A stretch of 11,818 nt of DNA from Candidatus Peregrinibacteria bacterium (GCA_016866815.1 VGKZ01000027.1:1-11818); one strand, 5' to 3'. Shown: positions 1 through 7,326, numbered from the stretch's first letter. A program made the numbers and translations. Notes: generated from the letters alone by a model not told the origin.

Positions 1-65
1 CGGTCAATATCGACGACCCCAGCGAACTGTTGTTGGCAGAATTCCTGGCGTCACATTCTGTCTGA
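1..65 (+). CDS. C-terminal end of a probable nucleotide-sugar cytidylyltransferase (partial, 5' end outside window)
   Basis: Frame 3 is open from the window edge to a TGA at 63-65 and encodes about 20 residues ending VNIDDPSELLLAEFLASHSV. An acidic 'DIDxPEDLxLAEFL'-type tail is typical of CMP-sialic-acid-type and related cytidylyltransferases. The stop lies only 3 bp before the next ATG, which fits an operon with the glycosyltransferase that follows. The reading frame is clear, but the family call rests on a short tail and could be another nucleotidyltransferase. Confidence 0.45.
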   Translation, partial: VNIDDPSELLLAEFLASHSV

Positions 66-68
66 TTC

Positions 69-1208
69 ATGCGGATCGCCCTCTTCACCGCGACGGCAGA
101 CCGCACCAACGGCTACGGCAACATCACGTACGAACTCTCGAGACATCTTCACTCACTCGGGAACGAGGTTGTGTTGTTTGTGCCGCGCAATGAAGCGAAG
201 TTCGTTGTCGAATGGAATCTGCCTTTTGAGATCCGCTGCGTGTTGCCGAAGAACGTCTTCCGTCTCTATCAGAAGGAAGGATGGAAGTACTTTCGCACAA
301 TCGATGTTTCAGGGTTTGATATCGTTCATTCACTCTTCTCTTTTCCATTCTGCATACCGGCGATGCGTTCCGCACGGAAGTACCGCAAGCCGTTCATGAT
401 GGGTGCGCAGGGGACGTACGGAGTGCGGCCTCTGACACAATTCCCCGAGCGATGGTTCCTGAAGCAGTGCTACCGCCGAGCGGCGGCCATCGCGGTGCCC
501 AGCATGTATACCAAAGAGAAGATTTGCGAGTACGCCGGCGAGAGGTATCCGATTACCGTCATCCACAACGGTGTCGACTACGCTCGTTTCAGCCGTCCGG
601 TCGATACCCGGAAAGTGCGTGAGCAATATGGCAACAAAAAAATTCTGCTTACCGTTGGCGGGCTCAAGGAGCGCAAGGGGCAGGATCTGGTTCTGCAGGC
701 GCTCCAGCAGATTCGCAGTCGCAGAAATGATGTCGTCTATGTTCTGGTGGGCGAAGGAAACTGGAAACAAGGTCTGCAGCGCATGGCTGCGGATCTCGGT
801 GTCGGCGATGCCGTGCATTTCGTCGGCAACAAGACCGGTGACGAACTCGTCGCGTACTTTCAGGCATGTGATCTGTATGTACACACACCGAAGGTCGTCG
901 ATCTCAACTTCGAAGGGTTTGGCATCGTGTATCTGGAAGCGGGAGCGTGCGGCAAACCGTCCGTCGCGACGGACGCCGGTGGTGTTCGCGATGCCGTGGT
1001 ACACGGGGAAACCGGTGTTGTAATCAATGACGGTGATGTGACAGGTATCGCCAGTGCGGTGCTGGACCTCTTGGATCATCCCGATCGAATAGCCACGTTA
1101 GGCAGTGCAGCCAGGCAGTATGCGGAGAAACATGACTGGGCACTCATTGCCAAGTCCTTTATGGATCTCTATGTGCGGAACGCCTGTGTTCAGTGCGCTT
1201 CGCAATAG
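69..1208 (+). CDS. Glycosyltransferase family 4 (GT-B fold)
   Basis: A 379-residue retaining glycosyltransferase expected to move a sugar from a nucleotide donor onto a growing glycan at the inner face of the membrane. The N-terminal Rossmann domain begins MRIALFTATADRTNGYGNIT, with the Gly-rich acceptor-side loop near residues 12-18. The linker to the donor domain carries VIHNGVDYARF (164-174), then the strand and basic loop LLTVGGLKERKG (193-204). The donor site has the GT4 E-x7-E motif as EGFGIVYLE (Glu282 and Glu290), followed by GKPSVATDAGGVRDAV. Length is normal for GT4. The ATG is 3 bp after the upstream stop, with no Shine-Dalgarno, so translation is probably coupled. The last 19 bp overlap the minus-strand gene, so its final residues (NACVQCASQ) may be recent. 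Acceptor and donor are unknown. Confidence 0.93.
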   Translation: MRIALFTATADRTNGYGNITYELSRHLHSLGNEVVLFVPRNEAKFVVEWNLPFEIRCVLPKNVFRLYQKEGWKYFRTIDVSGFDIVHSLFSFPFCIPAMRSARKYRKPFMMGAQGTYGVRPLTQFPERWFLKQCYRRAAAIAVPSMYTKEKICEYAGERYPITVIHNGVDYARFSRPVDTRKVREQYGNKKILLTVGGLKERKGQDLVLQALQQIRSRRNDVVYVLVGEGNWKQGLQRMAADLGVGDAVHFVGNKTGDELVAYFQACDLYVHTPKVVDLNFEGFGIVYLEAGACGKPSVATDAGGVRDAVVHGETGVVINDGDVTGIASAVLDLLDHPDRIATLGSAARQYAEKHDWALIAKSFMDLYVRNACVQCASQ

Positions 1209-2179
1209 ATGCGAGCAGACGCCAGCCGCTGTTCCCATTTGACGGGATCCACTCGCATTCCTTCCTGAAAGACAGAGTTGCTCTCCAGCTTTGCAATCAA
1301 TGCCCGTACTATTGCAGGATCTGCACCGACTTGCATTTCCAAATCGATCGAATGCATAGTCATATTGAAAATCGTGCGAGCCACACGGGTCTGGTCTATT
1401 TCCGCTCCTTTCTCCTGTGCATAGGTTTCGGCAGACTCGATCGTCATCTCTAACATGCGTATAGCTTCCTCATTTCTTCCAAGACGCGGCAGTAGGAAGC
1501 CTGCTTTACTCATGACGGCGTACCAACCATCTACAGGGTCCCCGCCTTTCCTTGCTTCCATTTCGGATTGTTCCGCGACAGTAACCGCCTGCTCATAGAG
1601 GCGGCGCACCTCCGCCTGATCACCTTTCTGATTTTCCAAGTCGACCCCCTGCACACGGAGTGCCATATGCTCTTCATAGGAAATTTTTGATCGAGATGAC
1701 CAAGAAGAACGGCTGTCATCTTGGCCCAGCTTTTCTCGCAGCATCGTCGACCATGCAGACATAGCATCGTATTGTTTTGCGCGGCGCTGACTTTCGATCA
1801 CTTTGATGCACTCATCAGGCGAAAGTGTTTCTATACTTTGTGCAAGAAGGTTCATAAGCATCTTGTATGCAGGTCCCTGCTGACCAGGAGCAGCGATTGT
1901 CGAAGCATGATTCAGATTCTTCAGCATGTAGGGATGCTGACGAAGCATCGTGAGCATGGAAGGCAAGGCGCTCTCCACCGCAGCTTTGGATTGTTCGGAA
2001 CTTTCGATATGGCGATCGAGAGCAGCCAAACATGAAGCAAGCTGTGTCGGATCAGTTGCTGCCGCTGTGAGTAATTTTGTTATGGTTTGTTCAATATTGA
2101 CTGAGGTTTTCTCCTCAATTGGGGCTTCTGCACTTGGCTTTCCGTCCTCCGCCTGCTCTGTAGTACGCTCAATGCTCAT
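1190..2179 (-). CDS. Hypothetical TPR-like helical-repeat protein
   Basis: A 329-residue soluble protein with no signal peptide or membrane segment. I do not recognise a named family. The first 28 residues are acidic and probably disordered. Residues 30-150 are mostly amphipathic helix. Two stretches look like tetratricopeptide units: about 171-205, and 219-252 containing KAGFLLPRLGRNEEAIRMLE. Such proteins usually act as protein-binding scaffolds; the partner is unknown. I prefer the ATG at 2179 over the GTG two codons upstream, because a TTGACA/TAAGAT promoter would start transcription exactly at that ATG. The gene runs against its neighbours: its 3' end overlaps the GT4 gene by 19 bp and its 5' end diverges from the epimerase. 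It looks like an unrelated insertion into the glycan cluster. Confidence 0.8.
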   Translation of the reverse strand: MSIERTTEQAEDGKPSAEAPIEEKTSVNIEQTITKLLTAAATDPTQLASCLAALDRHIESSEQSKAAVESALPSMLTMLRQHPYMLKNLNHASTIAAPGQQGPAYKMLMNLLAQSIETLSPDECIKVIESQRRAKQYDAMSAWSTMLREKLGQDDSRSSWSSRSKISYEEHMALRVQGVDLENQKGDQAEVRRLYEQAVTVAEQSEMEARKGGDPVDGWYAVMSKAGFLLPRLGRNEEAIRMLEMTIESAETYAQEKGAEIDQTRVARTIFNMTMHSIDLEMQVGADPAIVRALIAKLESNSVFQEGMRVDPVKWEQRLASARIYCEAH

Positions 2180-2185
2180 AATCAC

Positions 2186-2214
2186 ATCTTATGGTATAAA
2201 TCAAAATTTGTCAA
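2186..2214 (-). promoter_or_regulatory. Sigma70-type promoter of the TPR-like gene, predicted leaderless
   Basis: On the minus strand a perfect -35 TTGACA (2214-2209) is followed after 17 nt by TAAGAT (2191-2186; 4 of 6 to TATAAT). A start seven bases beyond the -10 falls on 2179, the A of the ATG, so the transcript would have no 5' leader. No Shine-Dalgarno is present, which agrees with this. Confidence 0.6.
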
Positions 2215-2217
2215 ATT
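2205..2217. promoter_or_regulatory. Inverted repeat overlapping the -35 box (possible operator)
   Basis: AATTTG-T-CAAATT is a 13-bp perfect dyad around position 2211. It covers the whole -35 hexamer of the minus-strand promoter in the 86-bp divergent region. A protein bound here would occlude that promoter. AT-rich dyads of this size can occur by chance. Confidence 0.3.
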
Positions 2218-2265
2218 ACACCAATGCTGCTTGTCCGGGTCTTTTCCTTCCTCCACACTACCTCC

Positions 2266-3303
2266 GTGCGAAGTACAATCCTCATCACAGGGGGTGCCGG
2301 TTTCATTGGCGTCAATGCCGCGGAACGGTTTCTGAAGAAGGGGTGGAACGTCGTCGTGTTCGATAACTTCTCCCGTAGAGGAACCGAGATCAATCGCTCG
2401 TATCTCGAGAAGAATTTTTCGTCGGGTCTTGAAGTCGTCAAAGGAGACATTCTCAGAGATCAGAACAAGCTCGCGGAACTCTGTGAGCGCGCCGATGTCG
2501 TCTTGCATTTGGCTGCGCAGGTGGCTGTCACGACGTCGGTGGTGCAACCACGCGAAGATTTCGAAATCAACGCCCTCGGTACGTTCAACGTTCTCGAAGC
2601 GGTGCGTCAGTCAAAGAAGCGCCCTTCGGTGATCTATGCATCGACGAACAAGGTCTATGGCGGTCTCGAAGATATCGGTGTTGACGAAGGAGATCAGCGC
2701 TACAGTTTTTCCGGAGGTCTCAGCGGTGTGTCCGAAACGCAGCTCCTGGATTTCCATTCGCCCTACGGCTGCAGCAAAGGCGCAGCGGACCAATACGTGA
2801 GGGACTACGCTCGACTCTACGACATGAAGACCGTCGTCCTTCGTCAGTCATGCATCTACGGCCCGCACCAGATGGGCATCGAAGATCAGGGTTGGGTCGC
2901 ATGGTTTATGATCGCCTCGCTTTTCGGGAAGCCGGTGCAAATCTACGGCAATGGCAAGCAGGTCCGTGACTTGCTCTACGTCGATGATCTTGTGGATGCG
3001 TATGAGCTGTGCGTGGAAAAGATGGATGCACTTTCGGGGCAGGTGTTCAACATGGGGGGCGGCGCCGGTAACACATTGTCGCTTCTGGAGTTCATGGATC
3101 TCCTCAAGAACGATCTGCACATGGATATCCGGTATTCCTTCGGGAAGACGCGCCCCGGTGATCAGCCGATCTTCATTAGTAACAATGATAAATTTACCAA
3201 AAAGACCGGCTGGAAACCGCGGATGGATGTGCGGACGGGGATCGGTAATCTTCTGCAGTGGTTGCAGGACAACCAAGAGCAGCTCTCGCAGTTCTACCGG
3301 TGA
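2266..3303 (+). CDS. NAD-dependent SDR epimerase, CDP-paratose 2-epimerase-like
   Basis: An extended short-chain dehydrogenase of 345 residues from the GTG at 2266. The NAD-binding motif GGAGFIG is at residues 9-15. FDNFSRRGTEINRSYLE (32-48) and SCIYGPHQMGIEDQGWVAWF (195-214) are hallmarks of the CDP-paratose/CDP-tyvelose 2-epimerase group, which inverts C2 by transient oxidation with tightly bound NAD. Catalytic positions are Thr127 (STNKVYG), Tyr167 and Lys171 (YGCSK). An in-frame ATG at 2224 would add 14 residues before the first beta strand. I prefer 2266 because the fold starts immediately after it, although GTG is less usual and no Shine-Dalgarno is visible. A weak TTGTCC/CACACT pair would start transcription right at 2266. 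The true substrate may be another nucleotide sugar, since no CDP-glucose pathway genes are visible. Confidence 0.85.
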   Translation: MRSTILITGGAGFIGVNAAERFLKKGWNVVVFDNFSRRGTEINRSYLEKNFSSGLEVVKGDILRDQNKLAELCERADVVLHLAAQVAVTTSVVQPREDFEINALGTFNVLEAVRQSKKRPSVIYASTNKVYGGLEDIGVDEGDQRYSFSGGLSGVSETQLLDFHSPYGCSKGAADQYVRDYARLYDMKTVVLRQSCIYGPHQMGIEDQGWVAWFMIASLFGKPVQIYGNGKQVRDLLYVDDLVDAYELCVEKMDALSGQVFNMGGGAGNTLSLLEFMDLLKNDLHMDIRYSFGKTRPGDQPIFISNNDKFTKKTGWKPRMDVRTGIGNLLQWLQDNQEQLSQFYR

Positions 3304-3377
3304 ACGGAAGGCAGATTTTTTGAAGTTTTGGTTTCCAAGACCTCGTGAACGCCATATGCTGGTTCGGTGCGTACACC

Positions 3378-4106
3378 ATGACGAACGAACGATCCAGCAT
3401 CTCCGTTGTCCTTCCCTCCTACAACGAGAAGGATAATATTCCCGAGGCGATACACCGCATTACGGCTGCACTCGGTGACAGGTTGCATGAACTCATTATT
3501 GTCGATGACAACAGTCCCGATCGTACATGGGAAATTATCGAGCGGATTGCGCATCCAAAAGTACGGCTGATTCGGCGTATGGATAAGCGTGGACTCGCCT
3601 CAGCCTTGGCTGACGGAACGAATGCGGCCAAGGGCGATATCGTCGTGTGGCTGGACTGTGATTTGGGCATTCCACCCGAGGATATTCTCAAATTGACAGC
3701 CAAGTTGGACGAATATGACGTGGCCGTCGGTTCCCGTTATGTCGCAGGCGGGGAAGATACCCGCAGCAAATTTCGCGCATTCCTGAGTCTGGTGTTCAAT
3801 ACGTATACCCGCCTGATTCTGGGGAGGCACTTCTGGGACTGGACGTCGGGCTTTGCCGCGGTGCGGCGCGATGTCATACGGCGCATACCGCTTTCACCCT
3901 ACGGTTTCGGCGAATACTTCACCGAATGGATCTATGACTGCACGAAGCAGGGTGTGAAGATTGTAGAAGTACCGTACTCCTACGGTTTGCGGAAGGCAGG
4001 CGCATCCAAGACGGACAGTGACGTCCGTGTGTTTCTCAAGTTGGGATATCGCTATGCACTTCGCGTGCTTGCGATCAGAATGGGCAAGACCCCCAAACAC
4101 GCATGA
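3378..4106 (+). CDS. Glycosyltransferase family 2, polyprenyl-phosphate mannosyltransferase-like
   Basis: A 242-residue GT-A enzyme resembling dolichol-phosphate mannosyltransferases, which load a sugar onto a polyprenyl phosphate at the membrane. Motifs in order: VVLPSYNE (10-17), IVDDNSPDRT (41-50), the metal-binding DxD as WLDCDLGIPPED (91-102), VAVGSRYV (115-122), DWTSGFAAVRRD (154-165) with the catalytic-type DWTSGF, and VPYSYGLRKAGASK (198-211). No C-terminal membrane helices are present, so it is the short soluble form. The ATG at 3378 is chosen over a GTG at 3345 because the core strand begins at residue 7. The 74-bp gap after the epimerase shows no clear promoter, so an operon is likely. 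Its stop overlaps the next start in ATGA. The GtrA-family protein at 10622 belongs to a family that often partners such enzymes. Confidence 0.92.
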   Translation: MTNERSSISVVLPSYNEKDNIPEAIHRITAALGDRLHELIIVDDNSPDRTWEIIERIAHPKVRLIRRMDKRGLASALADGTNAAKGDIVVWLDCDLGIPPEDILKLTAKLDEYDVAVGSRYVAGGEDTRSKFRAFLSLVFNTYTRLILGRHFWDWTSGFAAVRRDVIRRIPLSPYGFGEYFTEWIYDCTKQGVKIVEVPYSYGLRKAGASKTDSDVRVFLKLGYRYALRVLAIRMGKTPKHA

Positions 4107-4861
4107 CAAATGCCACACATGTACAGAGTGCCGACTGGGTACGCACGATCGAAAGTGGAGAAGGCTACGTCGTGCCTCAACCGGAGATGTTTCGTCAGAT
4201 GCTGCGTTCCATGCCGGCGTATGGGTTTTACCGGGCACTCAGCAGACATGTCCGCGACGGTGATACGGTGGCGGAAGCCGGTTGCGGATGGGCCACGTCC
4301 AGCTTCGTTCTCGCGGAGCGGGGCATACACGTCACTGCTATTGATATTGCGGAGCAGCTTATCACAGGTCTTCGTGGACTGCAGTCACGGCTCGGCGGGA
4401 AGATCGCGTCGCATCTCCATTTGATTGCCGGCGACATTCTGAAAGCACCAACCGTCACCGGCTGCGATGTTGTGTTCAGTGACGGCACCTACGAGCATTT
4501 TCATGAGACAGAGACACGTAAGCTTTTTTTGCAGAATATGCACCTCATGCTGAGGGAGAACGGTATACATGCCGTTTCCGTTCCAAACCTCTGTAACCCT
4601 ATGTTCCGTTTCGTTGCGGACTTCAAGATGCCGACGATGCATACGTTCACACTGCGCTCTCTGGCTGCAGAGCTTGAGGCGGGCGGTTTTACCGTTCTGG
4701 AAACCGGCTATTCCTTTGTGAATCCCGGTTTCAGCCAGTGGCTGAAGTCACCGTGGATGCGGTACCCCATGCAGTTGTTTGCAGCGGCTTTTCCGTATTT
4801 CCCACGTTTTCTTCAGCATGTCTGCGCGGTGCACATCTGGTGTGTGACCAGAAAAACGTAA
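4103..4861 (+). CDS. Class I SAM-dependent methyltransferase
   Basis: A 252-residue methyltransferase. Motif I is VAEAGCGWATSSFVLAERG (56-74). An acidic residue after strand 2 (AIDIAE, Asp81) would hold the ribose of SAM. GDIL (110-113) and the strand-4 segment CDVVFSDGTYEHFHE (121-135) follow. The post-strand-4 TYEHFHE resembles the 'LEHI/LEHF' helix of small-molecule methyltransferases that act on sugars or lipids. The C-terminal 50 residues are aromatic and hydrophobic (QLFAAAFPYFPRFLQHVCAV), perhaps for membrane contact. The ATG overlaps the GT2 stop by 4 bp (ATGA), so the two are probably translationally coupled and act on the same glycan or lipid-linked sugar. The methylated position is unknown. 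Confidence 0.88.
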   Translation: MTNATHVQSADWVRTIESGEGYVVPQPEMFRQMLRSMPAYGFYRALSRHVRDGDTVAEAGCGWATSSFVLAERGIHVTAIDIAEQLITGLRGLQSRLGGKIASHLHLIAGDILKAPTVTGCDVVFSDGTYEHFHETETRKLFLQNMHLMLRENGIHAVSVPNLCNPMFRFVADFKMPTMHTFTLRSLAAELEAGGFTVLETGYSFVNPGFSQWLKSPWMRYPMQLFAAAFPYFPRFLQHVCAVHIWCVTRKT

Positions 4862-4908
4862 GAGAACGCATGCACTTCCATCCGTGAATCCAGTACGCTT
4901 TACGCGTT

Positions 4909-6147
4909 ATGCAGCCCGTATACACCACCATCAAGCACTGTCGTGTCTGTCATGGCGAAGGCATCGTACCGCTATTTTCGCTCGGCAATCTGTATGTTTC
5001 CAATTTCCCCGAGAAAGCCGATGAGGGCATCCGTGCGCCACTTGAAATGGTGATGTGTGATACTTGCAAGCTGGTGCAACTGCGAGATACCGCTCCGCAG
5101 GAACTCCTCTACAGTCGTTTCTACTGGTACCGCTCCGGTGTTACGGACACCATGCGCAAGGCGCTTCGCAATATCACACAGCAAATTGAAGAGCGTATTC
5201 CACTCAAGTCCGGCGACATCGTTCTCGATATCGGTTCCAACGACGGCACGATGCTCCGGACGTACGAAGTGCCGGGACTTATCAAAGTCGGTGTCGAACC
5301 GGCATCCAATCTTGCCGAGGAGGGGAGGAAGGGGTTGGAGTATTTCATCAATGACTTCTGGATCTACGAGAATTTCAAGAAAACCGTTCCGGGAAAAGCA
5401 AAAGTGATCACAGCGATCGGCATGTTTTACGATATGGAAGACCCGAATCAGTTCATTCGCGATGCCGCGTATGCGCTCCAGGAGGACGGCGTGTTCATTG
5501 CACAGCTGATGTGTCTCAAGAACATGCTGGATACGAACGACGTCGGTAACATCTGTCACGAGCATCTGGAGTTCTACTCACTTTCTTCCCTTGAGTTCCT
5601 CCTCAACAAGAACGGATTTGAGCTCATCGACATTGAGCACAATCTGGTCAATGGCGGCAGTTACCGCGTGTTTGCCGGTCTCAAGGGGGGCAAGGCTCCC
5701 ACGTGGCCCGGTGCCGCGGAGCGTCTGAAAAAATTCCGCGAAGAGGAAAAAGAGATGGATACGAAGAAAGTACACATGGATTTCTATGCGCGCATCGAAG
5801 ACAACAAGCGCAAGTGCGTGGAGTTCATTCGCGATGCCGTTCAAAAGGGAAAGAAGGTCTGGGTCTACGGTGCGTCGACGAAAGGCAACACCATCCTCCA
5901 GTACTACGGCCTCGATCACACCATGATCACTGCCGCCTCGGAGCGCAGCCCCGAAAAATGGGGGAAATTCACCGTCGGTACAGGCATCCCCATCGTATCG
6001 GAAGAAGAGGCCCGAAAGGCCAAGCCGGACTATTTCCTGGTCCTTCCCTACGCCTTCTTCGATGAGTTTTACAAGCGTGAGGTAGAATGGAGGAACGGAG
6101 GCGGCCAGTTCATTGTGCCGTTACCGGAGTTTCGCATTGTGGAGTAA
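4909..6147 (+). CDS. Sugar C-methyltransferase, three-domain TylC3/NovU type
   Basis: A 412-residue enzyme of the family that adds a methyl group to a ring carbon of a nucleotide-linked keto-deoxysugar. The N-terminal zinc-binding domain has Cys11, Cys14, Cys50 and Cys53 (CRVC and CDTC). The central SAM domain has motif I VLDIGSNDGT (105-114) and the family signature NICHEHLEFYS (215-225), whose His/Glu residues are the likely catalytic bases. The C-terminal domain carries VWVYGASTKGNT (317-328) and PEKWGKFTVGTGIPI. All three domains are complete and the length is typical. The start is the only sensible ATG; it lies 47 bp after the previous stop without a Shine-Dalgarno. The substrate is probably a 4-keto-6-deoxy or related sugar produced by the neighbouring dehydratases, giving a branched-chain sugar; this is inference. 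Confidence 0.93.
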   Translation: MQPVYTTIKHCRVCHGEGIVPLFSLGNLYVSNFPEKADEGIRAPLEMVMCDTCKLVQLRDTAPQELLYSRFYWYRSGVTDTMRKALRNITQQIEERIPLKSGDIVLDIGSNDGTMLRTYEVPGLIKVGVEPASNLAEEGRKGLEYFINDFWIYENFKKTVPGKAKVITAIGMFYDMEDPNQFIRDAAYALQEDGVFIAQLMCLKNMLDTNDVGNICHEHLEFYSLSSLEFLLNKNGFELIDIEHNLVNGGSYRVFAGLKGGKAPTWPGAAERLKKFREEEKEMDTKKVHMDFYARIEDNKRKCVEFIRDAVQKGKKVWVYGASTKGNTILQYYGLDHTMITAASERSPEKWGKFTVGTGIPIVSEEEARKAKPDYFLVLPYAFFDEFYKREVEWRNGGGQFIVPLPEFRIVE

Positions 6148-6190
6148 TGGAATATTGGAATATTGGAATATTGGAATATTGGAATATTGG
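6148..6190. repeat. Tandem octamer repeat TGGAATAT, 5.4 copies
   Basis: Five exact copies of TGGAATAT plus TGG start directly after the TAA of the C-methyltransferase and end 62 bp before the next ATG. The unit is 8 bp, so copy-number changes would not preserve a reading frame. No ribosome start or coding sense is visible in it. Confidence 0.95.
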
Positions 6191-6234
6191 GGATTTGGGT
6201 GAAATTTGTTATACCGTCCCCTAATATTCCAATA
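6177..6234. repeat. Long inverted repeat joining the tandem octamers to the next gene
   Basis: The last octamers and the following bases (6177-6193, TATTGGAATATTGGGGA) pair with 6217-6234 (TCCCCTAATATTCCAATA), leaving one bulged base and a 23-nt loop. The octamers are identical, so the right arm could pair with any of several upstream units, giving alternative hairpins. No T-run follows on either strand, so it is not a typical intrinsic terminator. Confidence 0.85.
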
Positions 6235-6237
6235 CTC

Positions 6238-6243
6238 TATTAT
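6238..6243 (+). promoter_or_regulatory. Candidate -10 box of the divergent dehydratase gene
   Basis: TATTAT (5 of 6 to TATAAT) would place the transcription start near 6250, three nucleotides before the ATG at 6253. No good -35 is seen 17 nt upstream, which lies in the right arm of the inverted repeat. A second, weaker option (TTGGGG at 6187, TATACC at 6210) lies around the hairpin loop. Confidence 0.4.
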
Positions 6244-6252
6244 TCCCATTCC

Positions 6253-7224
6253 ATGCAAAAGAAAGCACTCGTTCTCGGCGTCACCGGACAGGACGGCAGT
6301 TATCTGACCGAGCTTTTACTGAAGAAGGGGTATGAGGTTCACGGATTCATCCGGCGGTCTGCGACGGGAAACACCGTAAACATCGATCATCTGTTGGATA
6401 AAATCACGCTGCACCGCGGTGATCTTGCCGATACTACGTCGCTCTATCGCACTATCGATGCCGTCAGGCCGCAGGAGATCTACAACGAAGCCGATCAGGA
6501 CCATGCGGGATGGAGTTACGATCTCGTTGATTACGCGTCGGATATCACTGGTGCCGCACCGGGCCGTATTCTTGAGATCATCCGGCAGATTGATCCGACG
6601 ATACGTTTCTTCCAGCCGCTGACGAGCAATATGTTCGGGCTCACGGATACGAAGACCCAGAATGAAGAAACACCGTTAAATCCCCAAAGTCCGTACGCAT
6701 GCGCGAAGTCCTACGCATGGTCACTGGTGAAGTACTACCGCAACGTCCACAAACTCTTCGCTTCAACAGCGATCTTCTTCAATCATGAATCGCCGCGTCG
6801 GACGAATTCCTACGTCACGCGCAAGATTACGCAGTCGGCGGTGCGCATTTCCCTTGGGTTACAAAAAGAATTGAGACTTGGCGATCTCAGCGCAGAGCTC
6901 GATTTCGGTTTTGCCGGCGAATATATGGAAGCCGCATGGAACATTCTCCAACTTGAGAAGCCAGACGACTTCGTCATCGGAACAGGGGAGGCGGTATCCG
7001 TGCAGACATTCCTCGAAGAGACGTTCGCGCAGCTCGGCCTGAAGGTTGCCGATCATGTCGTCATCGACAAGGCGTTCTTCCGTCCCGGCAAAACGAGCAC
7101 ACTGATTGCGGATTACTCCAAAGCCAAGAAAGCCTTCGGTTACGAGCCCAAGGTCACATACAAAGACCTCATCAAAATCATGATTGAGCATGACCGGAAG
7201 CTGGAGAGCGTGAGGGTAGTGTAA
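6253..7224 (+). CDS. Divergent GDP-mannose 4,6-dehydratase-like SDR enzyme
   Basis: A 323-residue NADP-type SDR protein. The cofactor motif GVTGQDGSYL (9-18), FIRRSATGN (32-40), YACAKSYAW (148-156, Tyr148 and Lys152) and FFNHESPRRTNSYVTRKIT (175-193) place it in the GDP-mannose 4,6-dehydratase family. Two conserved blocks differ. The usual NLAAQSHVG is NEADQDHAG (78-86), and the usual S/T-S-E motif is TSN (124-126), so the Glu that acts in dehydration by canonical enzymes is Asn126. It may therefore catalyse another step on a GDP-sugar, such as epimerisation or reduction, or have lost dehydratase activity. An upstream in-frame TTG at 6163 lies inside the octamer repeat and is rejected. A canonical paralogue begins at 11184. 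Confidence 0.85.
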   Translation: MQKKALVLGVTGQDGSYLTELLLKKGYEVHGFIRRSATGNTVNIDHLLDKITLHRGDLADTTSLYRTIDAVRPQEIYNEADQDHAGWSYDLVDYASDITGAAPGRILEIIRQIDPTIRFFQPLTSNMFGLTDTKTQNEETPLNPQSPYACAKSYAWSLVKYYRNVHKLFASTAIFFNHESPRRTNSYVTRKITQSAVRISLGLQKELRLGDLSAELDFGFAGEYMEAAWNILQLEKPDDFVIGTGEAVSVQTFLEETFAQLGLKVADHVVIDKAFFRPGKTSTLIADYSKAKKAFGYEPKVTYKDLIKIMIEHDRKLESVRVV

Positions 7225-7243
7225 GTATCGATGGGGTAGTATA

Positions 7244-7270
7244 TTGACATATTTTAATTTCTACTATAAT
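7244..7270 (+). promoter_or_regulatory. Consensus-like promoter of the HD-like gene
   Basis: A perfect TTGACA (7244-7249) and a perfect TATAAT (7265-7270) lie in an AT-rich block, with a short 15-nt spacer. A second TATAAT at 7274-7279 has no matching -35. Transcription from the first would begin near 7277, giving a leader of about 62 nt. This differs from the near-leaderless arrangement of the neighbouring genes. Confidence 0.6.
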
Positions 7271-7285
7271 TTATATAATAGTGCT

Positions 7286-7300
7286 GAACATCGGTTGTTC
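7286..7300. promoter_or_regulatory. Dyad GAACA-N5-TGTTC downstream of the -10 box
   Basis: A 5-bp inverted repeat separated by TCGGT sits about 10 to 24 bases after the predicted start of the HD-like transcript. It could be an operator or a small leader hairpin. GAAC/GTTC dyads recall Gram-positive LexA boxes, but that site has a 4-nt centre and this one has 7, so I do not call it LexA. Confidence 0.25.
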
Positions 7301-7326
7301 GGTATATTCAAGTGGATCCTTTACAT

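Noticed and set aside
330..1079. 249-codon open frame on the minus strand inside the GT4 gene
   Set aside because: It is antisense to a well-matched GT4 protein, has no recognisable motif, and arises from codon bias of the real gene.
6148..6190. CRISPR array
   Set aside because: Units are 8 bp, contiguous and without spacers; no cas genes are present.
6163..6252. In-frame TTG start extending the divergent dehydratase by 30 residues
   Set aside because: The extension is a translation of the TGGAATAT repeat and the inverted arm, while the family N-terminus (MQKKALVLGVTGQDG) begins at 6253.
7286..7300. LexA (SOS) box before the HD-like gene
   Set aside because: The GAAC/GTTC halves are 7 bp apart rather than 4, so it does not match the Gram-positive consensus.
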